Positions 11,547 through 19,480 are shown, numbered from the stretch's first letter. The stretch: DNA of 22,814 nt from Silene noctiflora (GCA_009801015.1 VHZZ01006929.1:43717-66530), one strand, 5' to 3'. Program-made: numbers and translations. The notes: generated from the letters alone by a model not told the origin.

Positions 11547-12112
11547 GATGGAGACGGAGAGAGTTATTTGAAGCAAAGTGATTAATGGAGATACAAACCG
11601 GATAATTTGGAGGCCTGATGGGGGGTAAGAAGGGCAGCAAAGCCATTAATAGAGTGTTTGTAACTGTAGAGTAGAGATGCTCTGGCTTCTTCCTCTGTTT
11701 CCTTAACTGAGGCCAAGTATTTGTGATGTGTGTCCTCAATCTCATGCACTGCTTTTTCTCCACTATGCTCTCCAAAGTATACTACATATACCTGTCACAA
11801 TATCATACGTACCATGAGTCCATGCTCATATAAATAAATCACATAATTTGTTACAAACTGTCCCTGATTAAAGAAGAAAATGGTTTAATAATTCCCATCC
11901 AAGTACTAATATTGATCATCATATGTGCACAGGCTTACCTTTTCAGTTTCGAGTGAAAATCACATATAAACAACATAACCCGACTGTATTTTCGTCAAAA
12001 AGTAAAATGAAAAACACGGAAATGGAACATAACTGACCTGATTTTGCGAAGATGAAGCTATGAAAGGGAGAAGGCAAAGGGAAAAACAAAAAACTGTTGA
12101 AAGAATCCCCAT
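4709..12112 (-). CDS. SBT5.6-like: Subtilisin-like serine protease (plant subtilase, SBT5.6-like), nine exons, complete
   Basis: Secreted serine endopeptidase of family S8, expected to act in the cell wall or apoplast. Exons in gene order: 12112-12038, 11791-11599, 11377-11189, 9607-9496, 7271-6710, 6547-6450, 6298-5941, 5577-5364, 5244-4709. All introns are GT-AG and phases agree; the total is 2337 nt, 778 residues plus TGA. Residues 1 to about 20 are a signal peptide ([17 protein letters not shown]). About 26-108 is the I9 propeptide ([22 protein letters not shown]); the mature chain probably begins at TTRSWEF, Thr109. Catalytic residues: Asp151 (VFDSG), His224 (GHGTHTSS), oxyanion Asn337 (SAGNDGP), Ser568 (SGTSMSCP). 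The PA insert spans about 393-505 ([21 protein letters not shown]) and the Fn3-like domain about 676-776 ([16 protein letters not shown]). Length and motifs fit Arabidopsis SBT5.6 as I remember it (about 790 aa); the subfamily call is less certain than the family. The start is the first ATG before the signal peptide, about 65 nt downstream of a TATA box. All key residues are kept, so I expect it to be functional. Confidence 0.93.
5578..5940 (-). other. Subtilase intron 7 with a long poly(A) tract
   Basis: A 363-bp GT-AG intron (donor GTACTTTGC, acceptor TTTTGTAG on the minus strand). Next to the donor it carries an A-rich tract on the gene's strand, seen as T-runs on the plus strand at about 5904-5929 broken by one G. 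Apparent ORFs across this intron are read-through of exon 7. Confidence 0.85.
7534..8134 (-). mobile_element. Solo Ty1/copia LTR inserted in subtilase intron 4
   Basis: On the minus strand it begins TGTTGGTGATTTTTTTATCA and ends TTTTTCCAACA. The flanking pentamers AGTAC (7529-7533) and AGTGC (8135-8139) look like a target duplication with one change. It shares blocks in the same order with the LTR at 3613-4491: the TGTTGGTGATTTT start, GAAATTTCGTG, and GGGTCGAAATACTCT. A TATATATA stretch near 7770 and an AT-rich following region fit an LTR promoter. It lies in the same transcriptional direction as the subtilase. No internal region remains, so it probably arose by LTR-LTR recombination. Confidence 0.85.
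8189..8238 (+). repeat. 27-A tract bounded by a 12-bp direct repeat
   Basis: AAACAATAATCT occurs at 8189-8200 and again at 8227-8238; between them lie TT and a run of adenines (8203-8229). The layout resembles a retroposed poly(A) tail with a target-site duplication and almost no body. Replication slippage or an assembly artefact at the homopolymer are alternatives. Confidence 0.6.
8898..8968 (+). mobile_element. Truncated Stowaway-like MITE end
   Basis: CTCCCTCCATTTATCCTAGT follows a TA dinucleotide (8896-8897), the usual start of a plant Stowaway (Tc1/mariner-type) MITE. No matching inverted terminus is visible downstream, so only one end seems to remain. The right limit is approximate. 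Confidence 0.45.
9796..9926. mobile_element. Probable Stowaway-like MITE in intron 3
   Basis: It starts TA-CTCTCTTCGATCCACACC and ends ATACGGAG-TA about 131 bp later. The left end resembles the CTCCCTCCGATCC type of Stowaway terminus. The right end is only loosely complementary, so the boundaries are uncertain. Confidence 0.4.
10854..11046. mobile_element. Stowaway-like MITE in intron 3
   Basis: About 193 bp between TA dinucleotides. The left end has ATTCCGGTCAATAG and the right end, reverse-complemented, CTCCTTCCGACTCAATC, giving imperfect inverted termini. The AT-rich interior and CCGGTCAATAGTTTACAC lead are typical of plant Stowaway copies. Confidence 0.55.
11516..11546 (+). repeat. (AAT)n microsatellite in subtilase intron 2
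   Basis: About ten uninterrupted AAT units lie in intron 2 (11378-11598), some 50 bp from the exon 2 donor. A simple sequence repeat, probably length-variable. Confidence 0.9.
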
Positions 12113-12725
12113 TTGATGAAACTTTGTTGTTGTGATCAGTTGAGATAGGTAAAATCTAAAGAGGTTTATGGTGGTATATATACTAAGGGAATCTCTAGTA
12201 TAAATGTATAATTGGTTATTTTGCATGATAATTGATGAGATAGTTGCATTACTTTTAGGGGTTGTATCCAATAGAAGCAAGGTAGTACTTGGCATCAATG
12301 CCGATAATGTATGGTCCAATAAAGTCGCTATAAACAATCCAACATAATGTGGGTATCTTGGTTGTTATTGTGTGTTTGGATTTTATCGACATTTTTAATT
12401 TTATTCCTCTTCCAATATATGCTCAATTATGGTGATGTCATATCCTCCAAAAAAAAATTATGGTAATGTCTTATGGAGTATAATCAAACTCACAACCTAC
12501 GAGTATTTTTTTTCTTAAATCATTTTAATCCAAACTATTTATAATTATTCGTTTATTTTCAAATTATTTACCTAAATGATGTTATGTGGGACCGATATAA
12601 AAAAACGTTGATTTGTGCAACAACCTTTACATAATTAACCATCTTTTTTTTTAGAACAATAAATGCCATATAAATATTATTAATAAAGGTTTAAGGATTA
12701 GAAGAAGTGTTTTATAAATAGGGAA
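12113..12725. other. Upstream region of the subtilase gene
   Basis: AT-rich sequence between the subtilase start codon and the Helitron. It holds the putative TATA box and leader. A short imperfect direct repeat (AATTATGGTGATGTC at about 12424 and AATTATGGTAATGTC at about 12457) lies in it. I see no other gene, and no recognised operator could be assigned by eye. Confidence 0.5.
12175..12182 (-). promoter_or_regulatory. Probable TATA box of the subtilase gene
   Basis: TATATACC reads on the minus strand about 65 nt upstream of the ATG, which would give a 5' leader of roughly 30-40 nt. Spacing and sequence are typical of plant genes. No transcription start data are available, so this is positional inference. 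Confidence 0.5.
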
Positions 12726-13451
12726 TCCCCTATATACTAAAAAATTAACACCCCTTCAAATAATCCCGCTCACTTTTCCCGCCCAAGTATTTTACATACT
12801 AAAATAAATTCACTTGCTATAGATATGCATACCTAATATGTCAGCTACTTTATTTTACAATATTTACATCCTAATTATTCTATAACATAAATAACTATTT
12901 TCTTTTTTTTTTTTTACACGAATGCAATTTCTTATCTACTAGGAGAATAACAATTCTCAAAAATTAATCCTTCCAAAATGCTCCAATTTAATAAAATAGA
13001 TTTTCTTTAATTAATAAACTAACTAATCTTTCATTTAAACAATAACAATCCTTTCATCAACCTATAATATTTTCACCATTAAACTTTAAAAATTAACCTT
13101 TTAATTAAAATGAAATAAAATTGGGATAAATAAAACTATAACTATGCATAACCATATACTCTTGTTTAATTTCGTTACGAAAAAAAATGAATTAAAAGAA
13201 TTTTTGAAAATTTATATAAATGAAATCAGATCACTAGATTGAGTAATTAAAATATTTTCATAAAAATAAACATTTCATGAAATTATTTAATTATCTTGAT
13301 TAATTTTTAGATTAACTTTTTTCCAAATCAAAATATAATTCAATGAGAAGAAATATGAAAATGAATGAGATATTAATCTAAAATGAATAAGTAATACAGT
13401 AAAAAAGTAAAAATGTCTATATATGCCGCGAATACGCGGGATCTATACTAG
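12726..13451 (+). mobile_element. Non-autonomous Helitron
   Basis: It starts TCCCCTATATACTAA after an A and ends CTAG followed by T, fitting Helitron insertion between A and T. Twelve bases before the 3' end is a hairpin, CCGCG-AATA-CGCGG (13426-13439). No target duplication or inverted repeats are present, as expected. The interior is AT-rich with no RepHel coding sequence. Its end lies about 610 bp upstream of the subtilase ATG. Confidence 0.7.
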
Positions 13452-13527
13452 TAATCTATTAATAACCTGTATATATAATTCCGCTCCACTTATCAAGGCG
13501 ATAAACTTGTTTGGCACCACACGAAAG

Positions 13528-13610
13528 ATGGCATCTACAATGTTCGTTCTGGCTATCATTTTATTCTTGAACCAAAGAGAATCGAGCGGGAAGAGGGGAC
13601 TTCAAGCGAA
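13528..13610 (+). pseudogene. Possible truncated first exon of a secreted protein
   Basis: ATG at 13528 begins MASTMFVLAIILFLNQ, a signal-peptide-like stretch (short N-region, hydrophobic core), and the frame stays open into the CACTA-like end at 13611. A TATA-like TATATATAA (13470-13478) lies about 50 nt upstream. No homologue is recognised. It could be chance: the longer frame from 13423 crosses the Helitron end and the TATA sequence. Confidence 0.25.
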
Positions 13611-13900
13611 TACTACAAGAAAAAGGGCACTTAGCAATCAACCAAATTGGTCGCTAATGGTTAAAAATTGGTCGCTAATGTCATTTAGCGACCATTTAGC
13701 AAACTAATTTTAGGTGGTCGCAGTAGGTATTGGTCGCTAAATTAGTCGCTAATCAAGAACCAACTTAAATAGCCGCTAATCAGCGACCAACTTATTGCTT
13801 GGTTGCAATTTAGCAACTAACTTTACGTTCAATTGCAGTAAATGGTTGCAAAACGTATTTTAAAATACGACCTCTGATCTCTACACATTTTAGGTAGAGA
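13611..13900 (+). mobile_element. Terminal fragment of a CACTA (En/Spm-type) transposon
   Basis: TACTACAAGAAAAAGGGC resembles the CACTACAAGAAAA terminus with the first base changed. It is followed by subterminal repeats in both orientations: GGTCGCTAA near 13649, 13670 and 13732, and AGCGACC near 13687 and 13782. These are typical transposase-binding arrays of plant CACTA elements. No opposite end is visible, and the right limit is approximate. Confidence 0.7.
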
Positions 13901-14160
13901 GGAAAGTCTTAATAAAACATCTTTTCCAATTAGCTCAAAGATTAGACTAAGAGACAATAGTTAAGTTTATTTCATACAACCAACCGTTATTATTGATCAT
14001 TGTATGCGAAGATTACACTTATTTCTTGCCCAGAAACATTGAACAATATATCTACAAAACTAGAAAACGAAACACTTAGTAATGTTAACAAAAAAAATCT
14101 TGGAATTGAATTAAAGTGTCATCTTCATGAATCAAAGTGCCATCTTCTGCAATGTAAAAA
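13901..14160. other. Unassigned sequence between the CACTA fragment and an LTR
   Basis: AT-rich sequence, perhaps more of the CACTA interior. A 94-codon frame starting at 14000 runs into the neighbouring LTR and shows no domain; I do not regard it as a gene. Confidence 0.4.
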
Positions 14161-14700
14161 TGATGGAAGACTTAGTCGTCACGCCCTATCAAACGATATT
14201 TATAAATCTAACAAACAACTAGCCAGCGGTAAGTCGGAGTCGATCCACGAGACGGGTAATGAAACGGTTATCAAATCCAAATAGCTATGTCTTTGTATCA
14301 CAATTTAAGTTTGAGATGTAAACTAGACTACTACAACGAAAATGTAAACAAATAACAAGGCATGCAATTAAAGATGTAAATAGTAGATTAAAAGCACTAG
14401 GGTGTCATGGTTTCATAGGGGAATCATAGTACAATCACAGTTGAGCAACGATGACAACAATACTTGGAAAGAAGCCATTTATTGCTCAGAGGCTATAAAT
14501 AGAGAACAAAAGGAGTCAATCTAGATCATTCAGCACTCGAGACGAGGGTGATAATGAGACGAGGTAGCTCACAAGCAACTCGAAATCGGCTCGGTTAAAG
14601 CTTAGCTTATGTGAGGTCGACTCGGGTTTGCTGGGGTACGGTTCTTTACGAGTTAAGCCGAGCAAGAACATGCTCGGCTCGAATAGCTCTTAAACACCTC
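14161..14700 (-). mobile_element. LTR of the same gypsy family as 103-691, minus orientation
   Basis: The minus strand shows a TATA box (CTATTTATAG, 14492-14501), GACACCCTAGTGCTTTTAATC (about 14390-14410), the U5 block CGTGGATCGACTCCGACTTA, and an end near TCTTCCATCA (14161). Each has its counterpart in 103-691. No primer site follows the left end, so it is a solo LTR, a 3' LTR or a truncated copy. The right (U3) limit is unclear, where a CTCGGCTCG-rich stretch begins. Confidence 0.65.
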
Positions 14701-14710
14701 GATATTCTTT
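14545..14710. repeat. CTCGGCTCG-rich stretch
   Basis: Repeated words CTCGG, GAGCCGAG-like and ACTCG occur in both orientations (ATCGGCTCGG, AAGCCGAGC, TGCTCGGCTCG). It may belong to the U3 of the adjoining LTR or to a separate small element with GCTCGGCTCG termini. It is much richer in CG than its surroundings. Confidence 0.4.
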
Positions 14711-15368
14711 TAATCCTATAATTTGATTTTTTACGAAAAAATTTAAATAAGTATATTTTACATTTAATTTTTGAAAATAAAAAATCTAACCAAAAACTTG
14801 AGTCTGGTTAAGTGGCACAGCTATGTTTAGTATAATAAGGTGTTAAGAGCCCACTTTAATAAGATAAATAACATTCTATAACTAAATTATGAATGTATGT
14901 AATATAGTGGGAGAGCTAATAGTTCCAAACAAATTGAGTCAAGGTCATACGATCCCATTTTCCCGATCTCAACTTTATGTATGTCAATGTTGATATTTAA
15001 GTTATACTAGTAATACATTGCTGCATTGTGTGGGTCTTGTTCGTTGGCTATAGAGATGTACGTACATATTAAACATGATGCTAGTGTGGTAAACTACCGA
15101 ATTCCGGCCATACATTGATCTGCATTGTGATAAGGCCAGGATTTCAACATCATTTTGTAGAAGCGTCATAAACTCCTTAGTATGCGCTTATATGGAAGTT
15201 GTTGTCAACGCATGGGAAATTTTTTGTAGCTCCTGCGTTTTATTCAACATATAGCATGGTCCAGTTTAACCTAAATTCTTATCATCTGAATAGGTACAAA
15301 ACTAAAGTGAGTCATTAACAGAAATGTTCAAAATTTCAAATCAAAAGATGGTGATGCAACCACCAATA
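14711..15368. other. Stretch with no recognised feature
   Basis: About 660 bp of mixed AT-rich sequence. I see no ORF, repeat terminus or RNA gene. It borders an exon-like fragment on the minus strand and may be intron or 3' flank of that gene. Confidence 0.4.
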
Positions 15369-15524
15369 CTAGTTCGATCTGCTACTATGACCTCTTCGAG
15401 TCCATCTTACCAATGAGTCCGCAAGTGCATTGCGTTCCTTTTCATCAAACATGAGCACCCAGTGGGGTAAGTCCTGCAATAGTTGTGTTCCATACAATCG
15501 AGAAGACGAGAACCAAGTTAATGC
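15369..15524 (-). pseudogene. Exon-like fragment, probable last exon of an unidentified gene
   Basis: On the minus strand a typical acceptor (GTGTCTTATCATACAG) is followed by 51 codons and TAG. The peptide contains ALTWFSSSRLYGTQLLQDLP and, further on, HWVLMFDEKERNALADSLVR. Composition (four Trp/Phe, DEKER, amphipathic stretches) looks like real protein, not translated noise, and there is no stop before the TAG. I do not recognise the family. It could be a captured or stranded last exon. Internal TTGCAG and GTAAGA strings (near 15467 and 15400) would allow a 63-nt internal exon instead. Confidence 0.45.
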
Positions 15525-15540
15525 CTGTATGATAAGACAC

Positions 15541-15930
15541 GACACACAATTAATATCAATTTTTTTTCTAAAATAGGGTTGAAAACCAAAGAAATTATCA
15601 AAATGGGTTGAGTTTGAAAGTAATTACCCAAAATGGGTCTACGTCAGCCCGAAGCTAGCTTAGGATTTGTCGCTCTCCCCCTAAGCGACTACATCCGGGA
15701 TGACATGAAATTAAAGTTGCTTGTGAAAGCATACGATTTTTTTTCCAAGTCGCTCTAATGGCTAGCAACTAGAAGTCATGTAGCCGTGGGAGGCAGCGAC
15801 TTCAGGCGTACTAGTATTTTTTTTTTTTAAATTACATAAAAAAATGAACTTATGTAGAATGGAACTCAGATCACACAAACACTACTCCTTTCCTCTTCTC
15901 CACTGCACCAACAGAAAATTTATGTTCAAT
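15541..15930. other. Intergenic or intronic sequence with GTCGCT/AGCGAC words
   Basis: It contains a duplicated phrase (AAAATGGGTTGAG near 15601 and AAAATGGGTCTAC near 15631), followed by GTCGCT or AGCGAC words near 15669, 15683, 15750 and 15796. It looks like an old transposon fragment, but no terminus can be defined. No gene is seen. Confidence 0.35.
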
Positions 15931-15979
15931 TTATGCACAGGTGCATTCAAATATTTATTGTTTCCAAATATATAACTGC

Positions 15980-16123
15980 TGCATTCAATATGTTATAGAA
16001 ATGTTTAAGCGCGTAGATAAACATTGTAGAACACTTCCTGTAGTGGTTAAGAACCTTGGCATTTATACTGGCAGAGTGGCAGATGCTGGATCAGAGAAAC
16101 GGGAGTTACTTTACGAATTGCTA
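15980..16123 (+). pseudogene. Exon-like fragment of an unidentified gene, ended by an LTR
   Basis: After an acceptor-like CAATATGTTATAG the plus strand reads FKRVDKHCRTLPVVVKNLGI, then YTGRVADAGSEKRELLYELL, without stops up to the point where LTR sequence begins; the TGA at 16124-16126 is formed by the LTR's terminal TGAT. The residue mix and acceptor suggest a genuine exon that the retrotransposon interrupted. The open frame extends upstream to an ATG at 15941, but that part is probably intron. Family not recognised. Confidence 0.4.
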
Positions 16124-17712
16124 TGATTAGGTCTCTATCAAGATCGAGTTATTTTTTTCGTTTTGGGTTTGGTAAAATGCAGTGTAAATGAAATGATTAA
16201 TAAACAATTATAATTAAAGGAGTCTAGGGAAGTTGGGTCACACATACAAAGTAATATCATTCATGCTAAACTAGAAATGCATAATGAAGATAAAAGTTTA
16301 GGTCTATTGACAACCACCTCTCGATATTATTGTCGACCTTAGAACGGGTTCTAACGAGCTCTCGCTATGGCTAGATCGGTTTACTACAACATACTTAGTC
16401 TAATACAAATTCGTGTCTCTCGACTTATAGAATGTATTAACACATTTAACCAAAGTTTGTGATCAATAAACAAATATTAACAAATACAACGCAAACATGT
16501 GTAGAAACAAATATGCAACATTATAACATTCTAATCTACATGATTAAATACAACTAATGCATGGCTCCCCTAATCCCTAGACAAAATAAAACTACTCACT
16601 CATAATGAAAGTAAGACTAACTAAGAATGTAAATAGTTGCATAAACATAATGATAGAAATATAAAAACTAAAAGAGAAATAAGGAAGGTAAATATAAACT
16701 AAATTAATTAACATAAACAAAATGAGAAGCTAATAATGAAATGCTAAATGGAAATATAATGGGAATACTTTAATGATTACTAAATATAAATTGCATAACA
16801 AAAATATAAAGGTAGATTACTATCAAATGAATTGTAAATAACTAATAACTAATTAACAAATGTAAATAACAAAAGAAACTAACAAAGGAGATTATAATGT
16901 AAATACTAGAATGTAGAGATTACCAAAATGAGATTGCAAATGTAGAACAATGTAAACCAAAAGTACTTATATTGAAATTGCAAATGTAACTAAAGATTGT
17001 ATTGTGATTATAAAATGTAAATGTAAACTAAATTTCTGAAACTAAAGAGTAAACTAAGAGAAAGATTAAGATGCTAAAATGAGAGTATAAGAATGAATGA
17101 AAAGGGATGCCTAGAAGTCGGATTATAGTTCTCCTTATATAGTAATCTAAGGGTGAAACGTAAATAGCATGGGAGGGGTCTCCCCGATCGGGGATAGGCC
17201 ACCCCGCTCGGGGTCGCATGAATTTCGGTTTGAGTCTTCAATGCTTGATTAAATACCCGGGGAAGCCAATGCTTAAGCTTTAAAATGTCCTTTAAGCGTC
17301 TGAGTTATTGCAACATGTGGAATTTTTGAGGAATCCTAAGCATGAAACTTCACATGAGTATTTGGACTTCATTCTTAGGCCTCTTTCTCATTTGTTTACA
17401 TTTGCCTTTGTTGAATTCATATTTTGCAATTTGGGCCATACTTCCACCATATGATCATCATTTCTAACACTTCTTGCTTGTGTGACCAAACATGATCCAT
17501 TCTAGTTTCCACTTAGCTTTGTGAACTTGATACTTGCACAGTACATTTAACGGGAAATAGCTATCGGAAGCTACATTTCCTACAAAATATACTAAACACA
17601 AGCAAAATATCTACATCACGGGATTAGCTCAATAAAACACTAATATTAGTGCAAATAACAAGTAAAACCGAGCTAAACTAGGGGGTAAATCATATATAAA
17701 ATAGACACATCA
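16124..17712 (-). mobile_element. 3' LTR of a Tat/Athila-like Ty3/gypsy element, about 1.59 kb
   Basis: On the minus strand it starts TGATGTGTC directly after a polypurine tract and probably ends CCTAATCA, so the ends are TGAT...ATCA. A TATA box (TATATAAGGAG, 17131-17141) places U3 on the right. Just upstream of it are two palindromic blocks (17182-17193, 17202-17213). It shares the ACTACTCACTCAT block with the LTR at 773-1640. The left end is less certain than the right. The small ORF at 17028-17219 is a by-product. No other gene is present. Confidence 0.7.
17131..17141 (-). promoter_or_regulatory. TATA box of the Tat-like LTR
   Basis: TATATAAGGAG on the minus strand, downstream of the palindromic U3 blocks. 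It is the probable retrotransposon promoter core. Confidence 0.6.
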
Positions 17713-17724
17713 AACTCCCCCAAG
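17713..17724 (-). other. Polypurine tract of the Tat-like element
   Basis: CTTGGGGGAGTT on the minus strand directly precedes the LTR start TGATGTGTC. This sequence next to LTRs is common in plant Tat-type elements. Confidence 0.8.
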
Positions 17725-17730
17725 CTAAAC
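17725..17730 (-). mobile_element. Tat-like internal sequence left of the hAT insertion
   Basis: A few bases of internal sequence remain here before the hAT target site. They rejoin GTCCTCAAGCAAG at 19228: removing the insertion and one target copy restores a continuous plus-strand CTAAACCTTTGCTTGTCCTC. Confidence 0.6.
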
Positions 17731-17738
17731 CTTTGTTT

Positions 17739-19219
17739 CAGGGGCGAAGGTACATGGTAGCAACAGGTAGCAGTTGCAACCCCATTGCAAAAAAATAAAA
17801 ATTGAGAAACAAATAATTTGCAACCCCATAAAATTAATTAAAAGATATAAGTATACTATTAATTATTGAAATGGAAAGTTATGCTCAATACAAATCGTTT
17901 TATTTCCTTAATAACCTCAAAAATATAGGAAAAAAAATATTCTATAATTCCTATTAAAAAGGCAACTTACTGAATTTATACTCAAGAAAACTCAACCCAT
18001 ATTCTTATTCCTATTAAAGAGGCACTTTGATTACTCCGGAAGTTTCAGTTTTTTCCTTCCTGAATCCCGATCCCGCCGTCAGAATTCAGATCGATAGTTG
18101 TCATTCCAACTAAAAATCTGTCATTAAAGACGGTCGCCGAAGCTTCTTTTGTTTGAGGTAATTATGAACTCTTTGTTCTAAAATTAAATTAATGTTTTGA
18201 TTTGTGATTGAAAGTAGTATTTATTGATAGATGATTGTAAATATGATAATTTCCAATAAATTGAATGCTTAGATAGTTTAGATAGATAACGAATTAATCA
18301 ATTGAAGAGATGAAGCTATGAAATATGAAAGGAGATAATTGAGTGATAAAAACTTTTTGCAGAGAGTGAAGGATTCAAGTAATCAAGTCGCAAAAGTACA
18401 TAAAAGGTAGATAGGATTATTAGATTACAGGAGTAGATGATGAGTAGTATTATTGATTTATACTCAAAATAATTTTTTTTAGTAATATACGCAGTAGCCT
18501 AGGGACTTAAGGAGTAGTAGTTTTGTGCATTGTGAGTTATGAGTTGTGATAATTGAGTAATGTTTAGAAACTAGTAGAAAAGTCTTAATATTATAATATA
18601 CTAGTCACCAAAAAAACAAGATGCAGTACATTCTACTTGATATGCGTGAGACACTTATCCAAAATAAGTAGAATATGTAGTCATGTAGAATAATAGGTGG
18701 GGTTGTTTTTTAAAGATTGGTAAGATTGAATATGGCATACAATTTTGTAATTTGTTGACTTGAATAAATAACGGATTTATGATTAAAACTTTCAGAATGA
18801 AGAGAACTAAAACAACACCAATTACGAGATTTTTCCCGAAAAGACACCAGCCTGATAATGCACAAAATCAGCGGAGTTCAAGTCCCATAAACGAACCTGA
18901 AACTGAAATTGAAGAGCCCCGCGATAGTGAAACTGAAATAAATACTACTTCAAATCATTCTGAAAATCGAATTTTAAATAGGTTGACCGAATTTGATGTT
19001 ATTTCTTTTCTACAAGATCCTGGGTTGAGGAGAAAGTTAACGAATTTCCATATCAATGACCGTATATTTCGCCGGTTACGATTAGAATAATATTTTTCCG
19101 TTAAGTTTGTAATTTGGTATTTATGACTTATATTTATTAGCTTGTGGTATTTTGTTTCCCCCGATTATGATATATATTTTTTCGCTATCCCTTATATTGA
19201 ATCCTGGCTTCGGCTCCTA
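17739..19219 (+). mobile_element. hAT transposon deletion derivative nested in the Tat-like element
   Basis: Length 1481 bp. The left end CAGGGGCGAAGG and the right end, reverse-complemented, TAGGAGCCGAAGCCAGG form imperfect terminal inverted repeats of the plant CAGGGGCGGAGCCAGG hAT type. The flanking octamers CTTTGTTT (17731-17738) and CCTTGCTT (19220-19227) are an 8-bp target duplication, 6 of 8 identical. Inside are a probable non-coding first exon, an intron and a short N-terminal transposase ORF. The catalytic core is missing, so it cannot move by itself. Confidence 0.85.
18797..19090 (+). CDS. Truncated hAT transposase N-terminus (zinc-finger TTF family), 97 aa
   Basis: The frame opens MKRTKTTPITRFFPKRHQP, the usual basic start of plant hAT/TTF-type transposases. 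It passes an acidic Ser/Glu/Thr linker (about residues 28-60) and reaches FLQDPGLRRKL and FHINDR, the segment just before the TTF zinc finger. It then ends FRRLRLE and stop, where normal proteins continue for several hundred residues; an internal deletion probably joined this start to the far 3' end. The ATG at 18797 is preferred over that at 18779 because TTTCAG lies immediately before it, a likely acceptor of a 5' UTR intron (18158-18795, donor GAG-GTAATT). No zinc finger, catalytic or dimerisation domain remains. Expression is unknown. Confidence 0.6.
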   Translation: MKRTKTTPITRFFPKRHQPDNAQNQRSSSPINEPETEIEEPRDSETEINTTSNHSENRILNRLTEFDVISFLQDPGLRRKLTNFHINDRIFRRLRLE

Positions 19220-19227
19220 CCTTGCTT

Positions 19228-19480
19228 GTCCTCAAGCAAGCATAAGAAATTAGGAAAACCCAACAAATGCATAATCCGAACTAAAATAACAAGCATAATG
19301 ATTCAAAACCTGAGATAACATGGGCAAAGGATAATGCATATACATGGTTAAGATTTACATGACGGCGCAAAGTAAAAGACTTCAAATGAACCTTTAAGCT
19401 CTTGCATGATTTTATGACTTTCGGACTCTCACGGTTCACTCATGCTCAATTATATGTAAAAGGATATTTTGTGTGAGAAG
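19228..19480 (-). mobile_element. Tat-like internal region, resumed after the hAT insertion
   Basis: CTTGTCCTCAAGCAAGCATAAG (beginning in the target duplication) continues the phrase broken at 17731, as in the polypurine-side region of Tat-type elements. No ORF is seen. The sequence gives way near 19480-19495 to the gypsy protease reading frame; the junction cannot be set exactly. Confidence 0.55.

Noticed and set aside
4492-12112. A second, tandem subtilase (as in the Arabidopsis SBT5.5/SBT5.6 pair)
   Set aside because: All subtilase exons fit one gene in order with no duplicated domain; no second copy lies in the window.
14000-14284. 94-codon plus-strand frame
   Set aside because: Its second half is the U5 of a repeat-family LTR.
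17028-17219. 63-codon minus-strand frame with a hydrophobic end
   Set aside because: Lies across the promoter and palindromes of a Tat-like LTR; non-coding.
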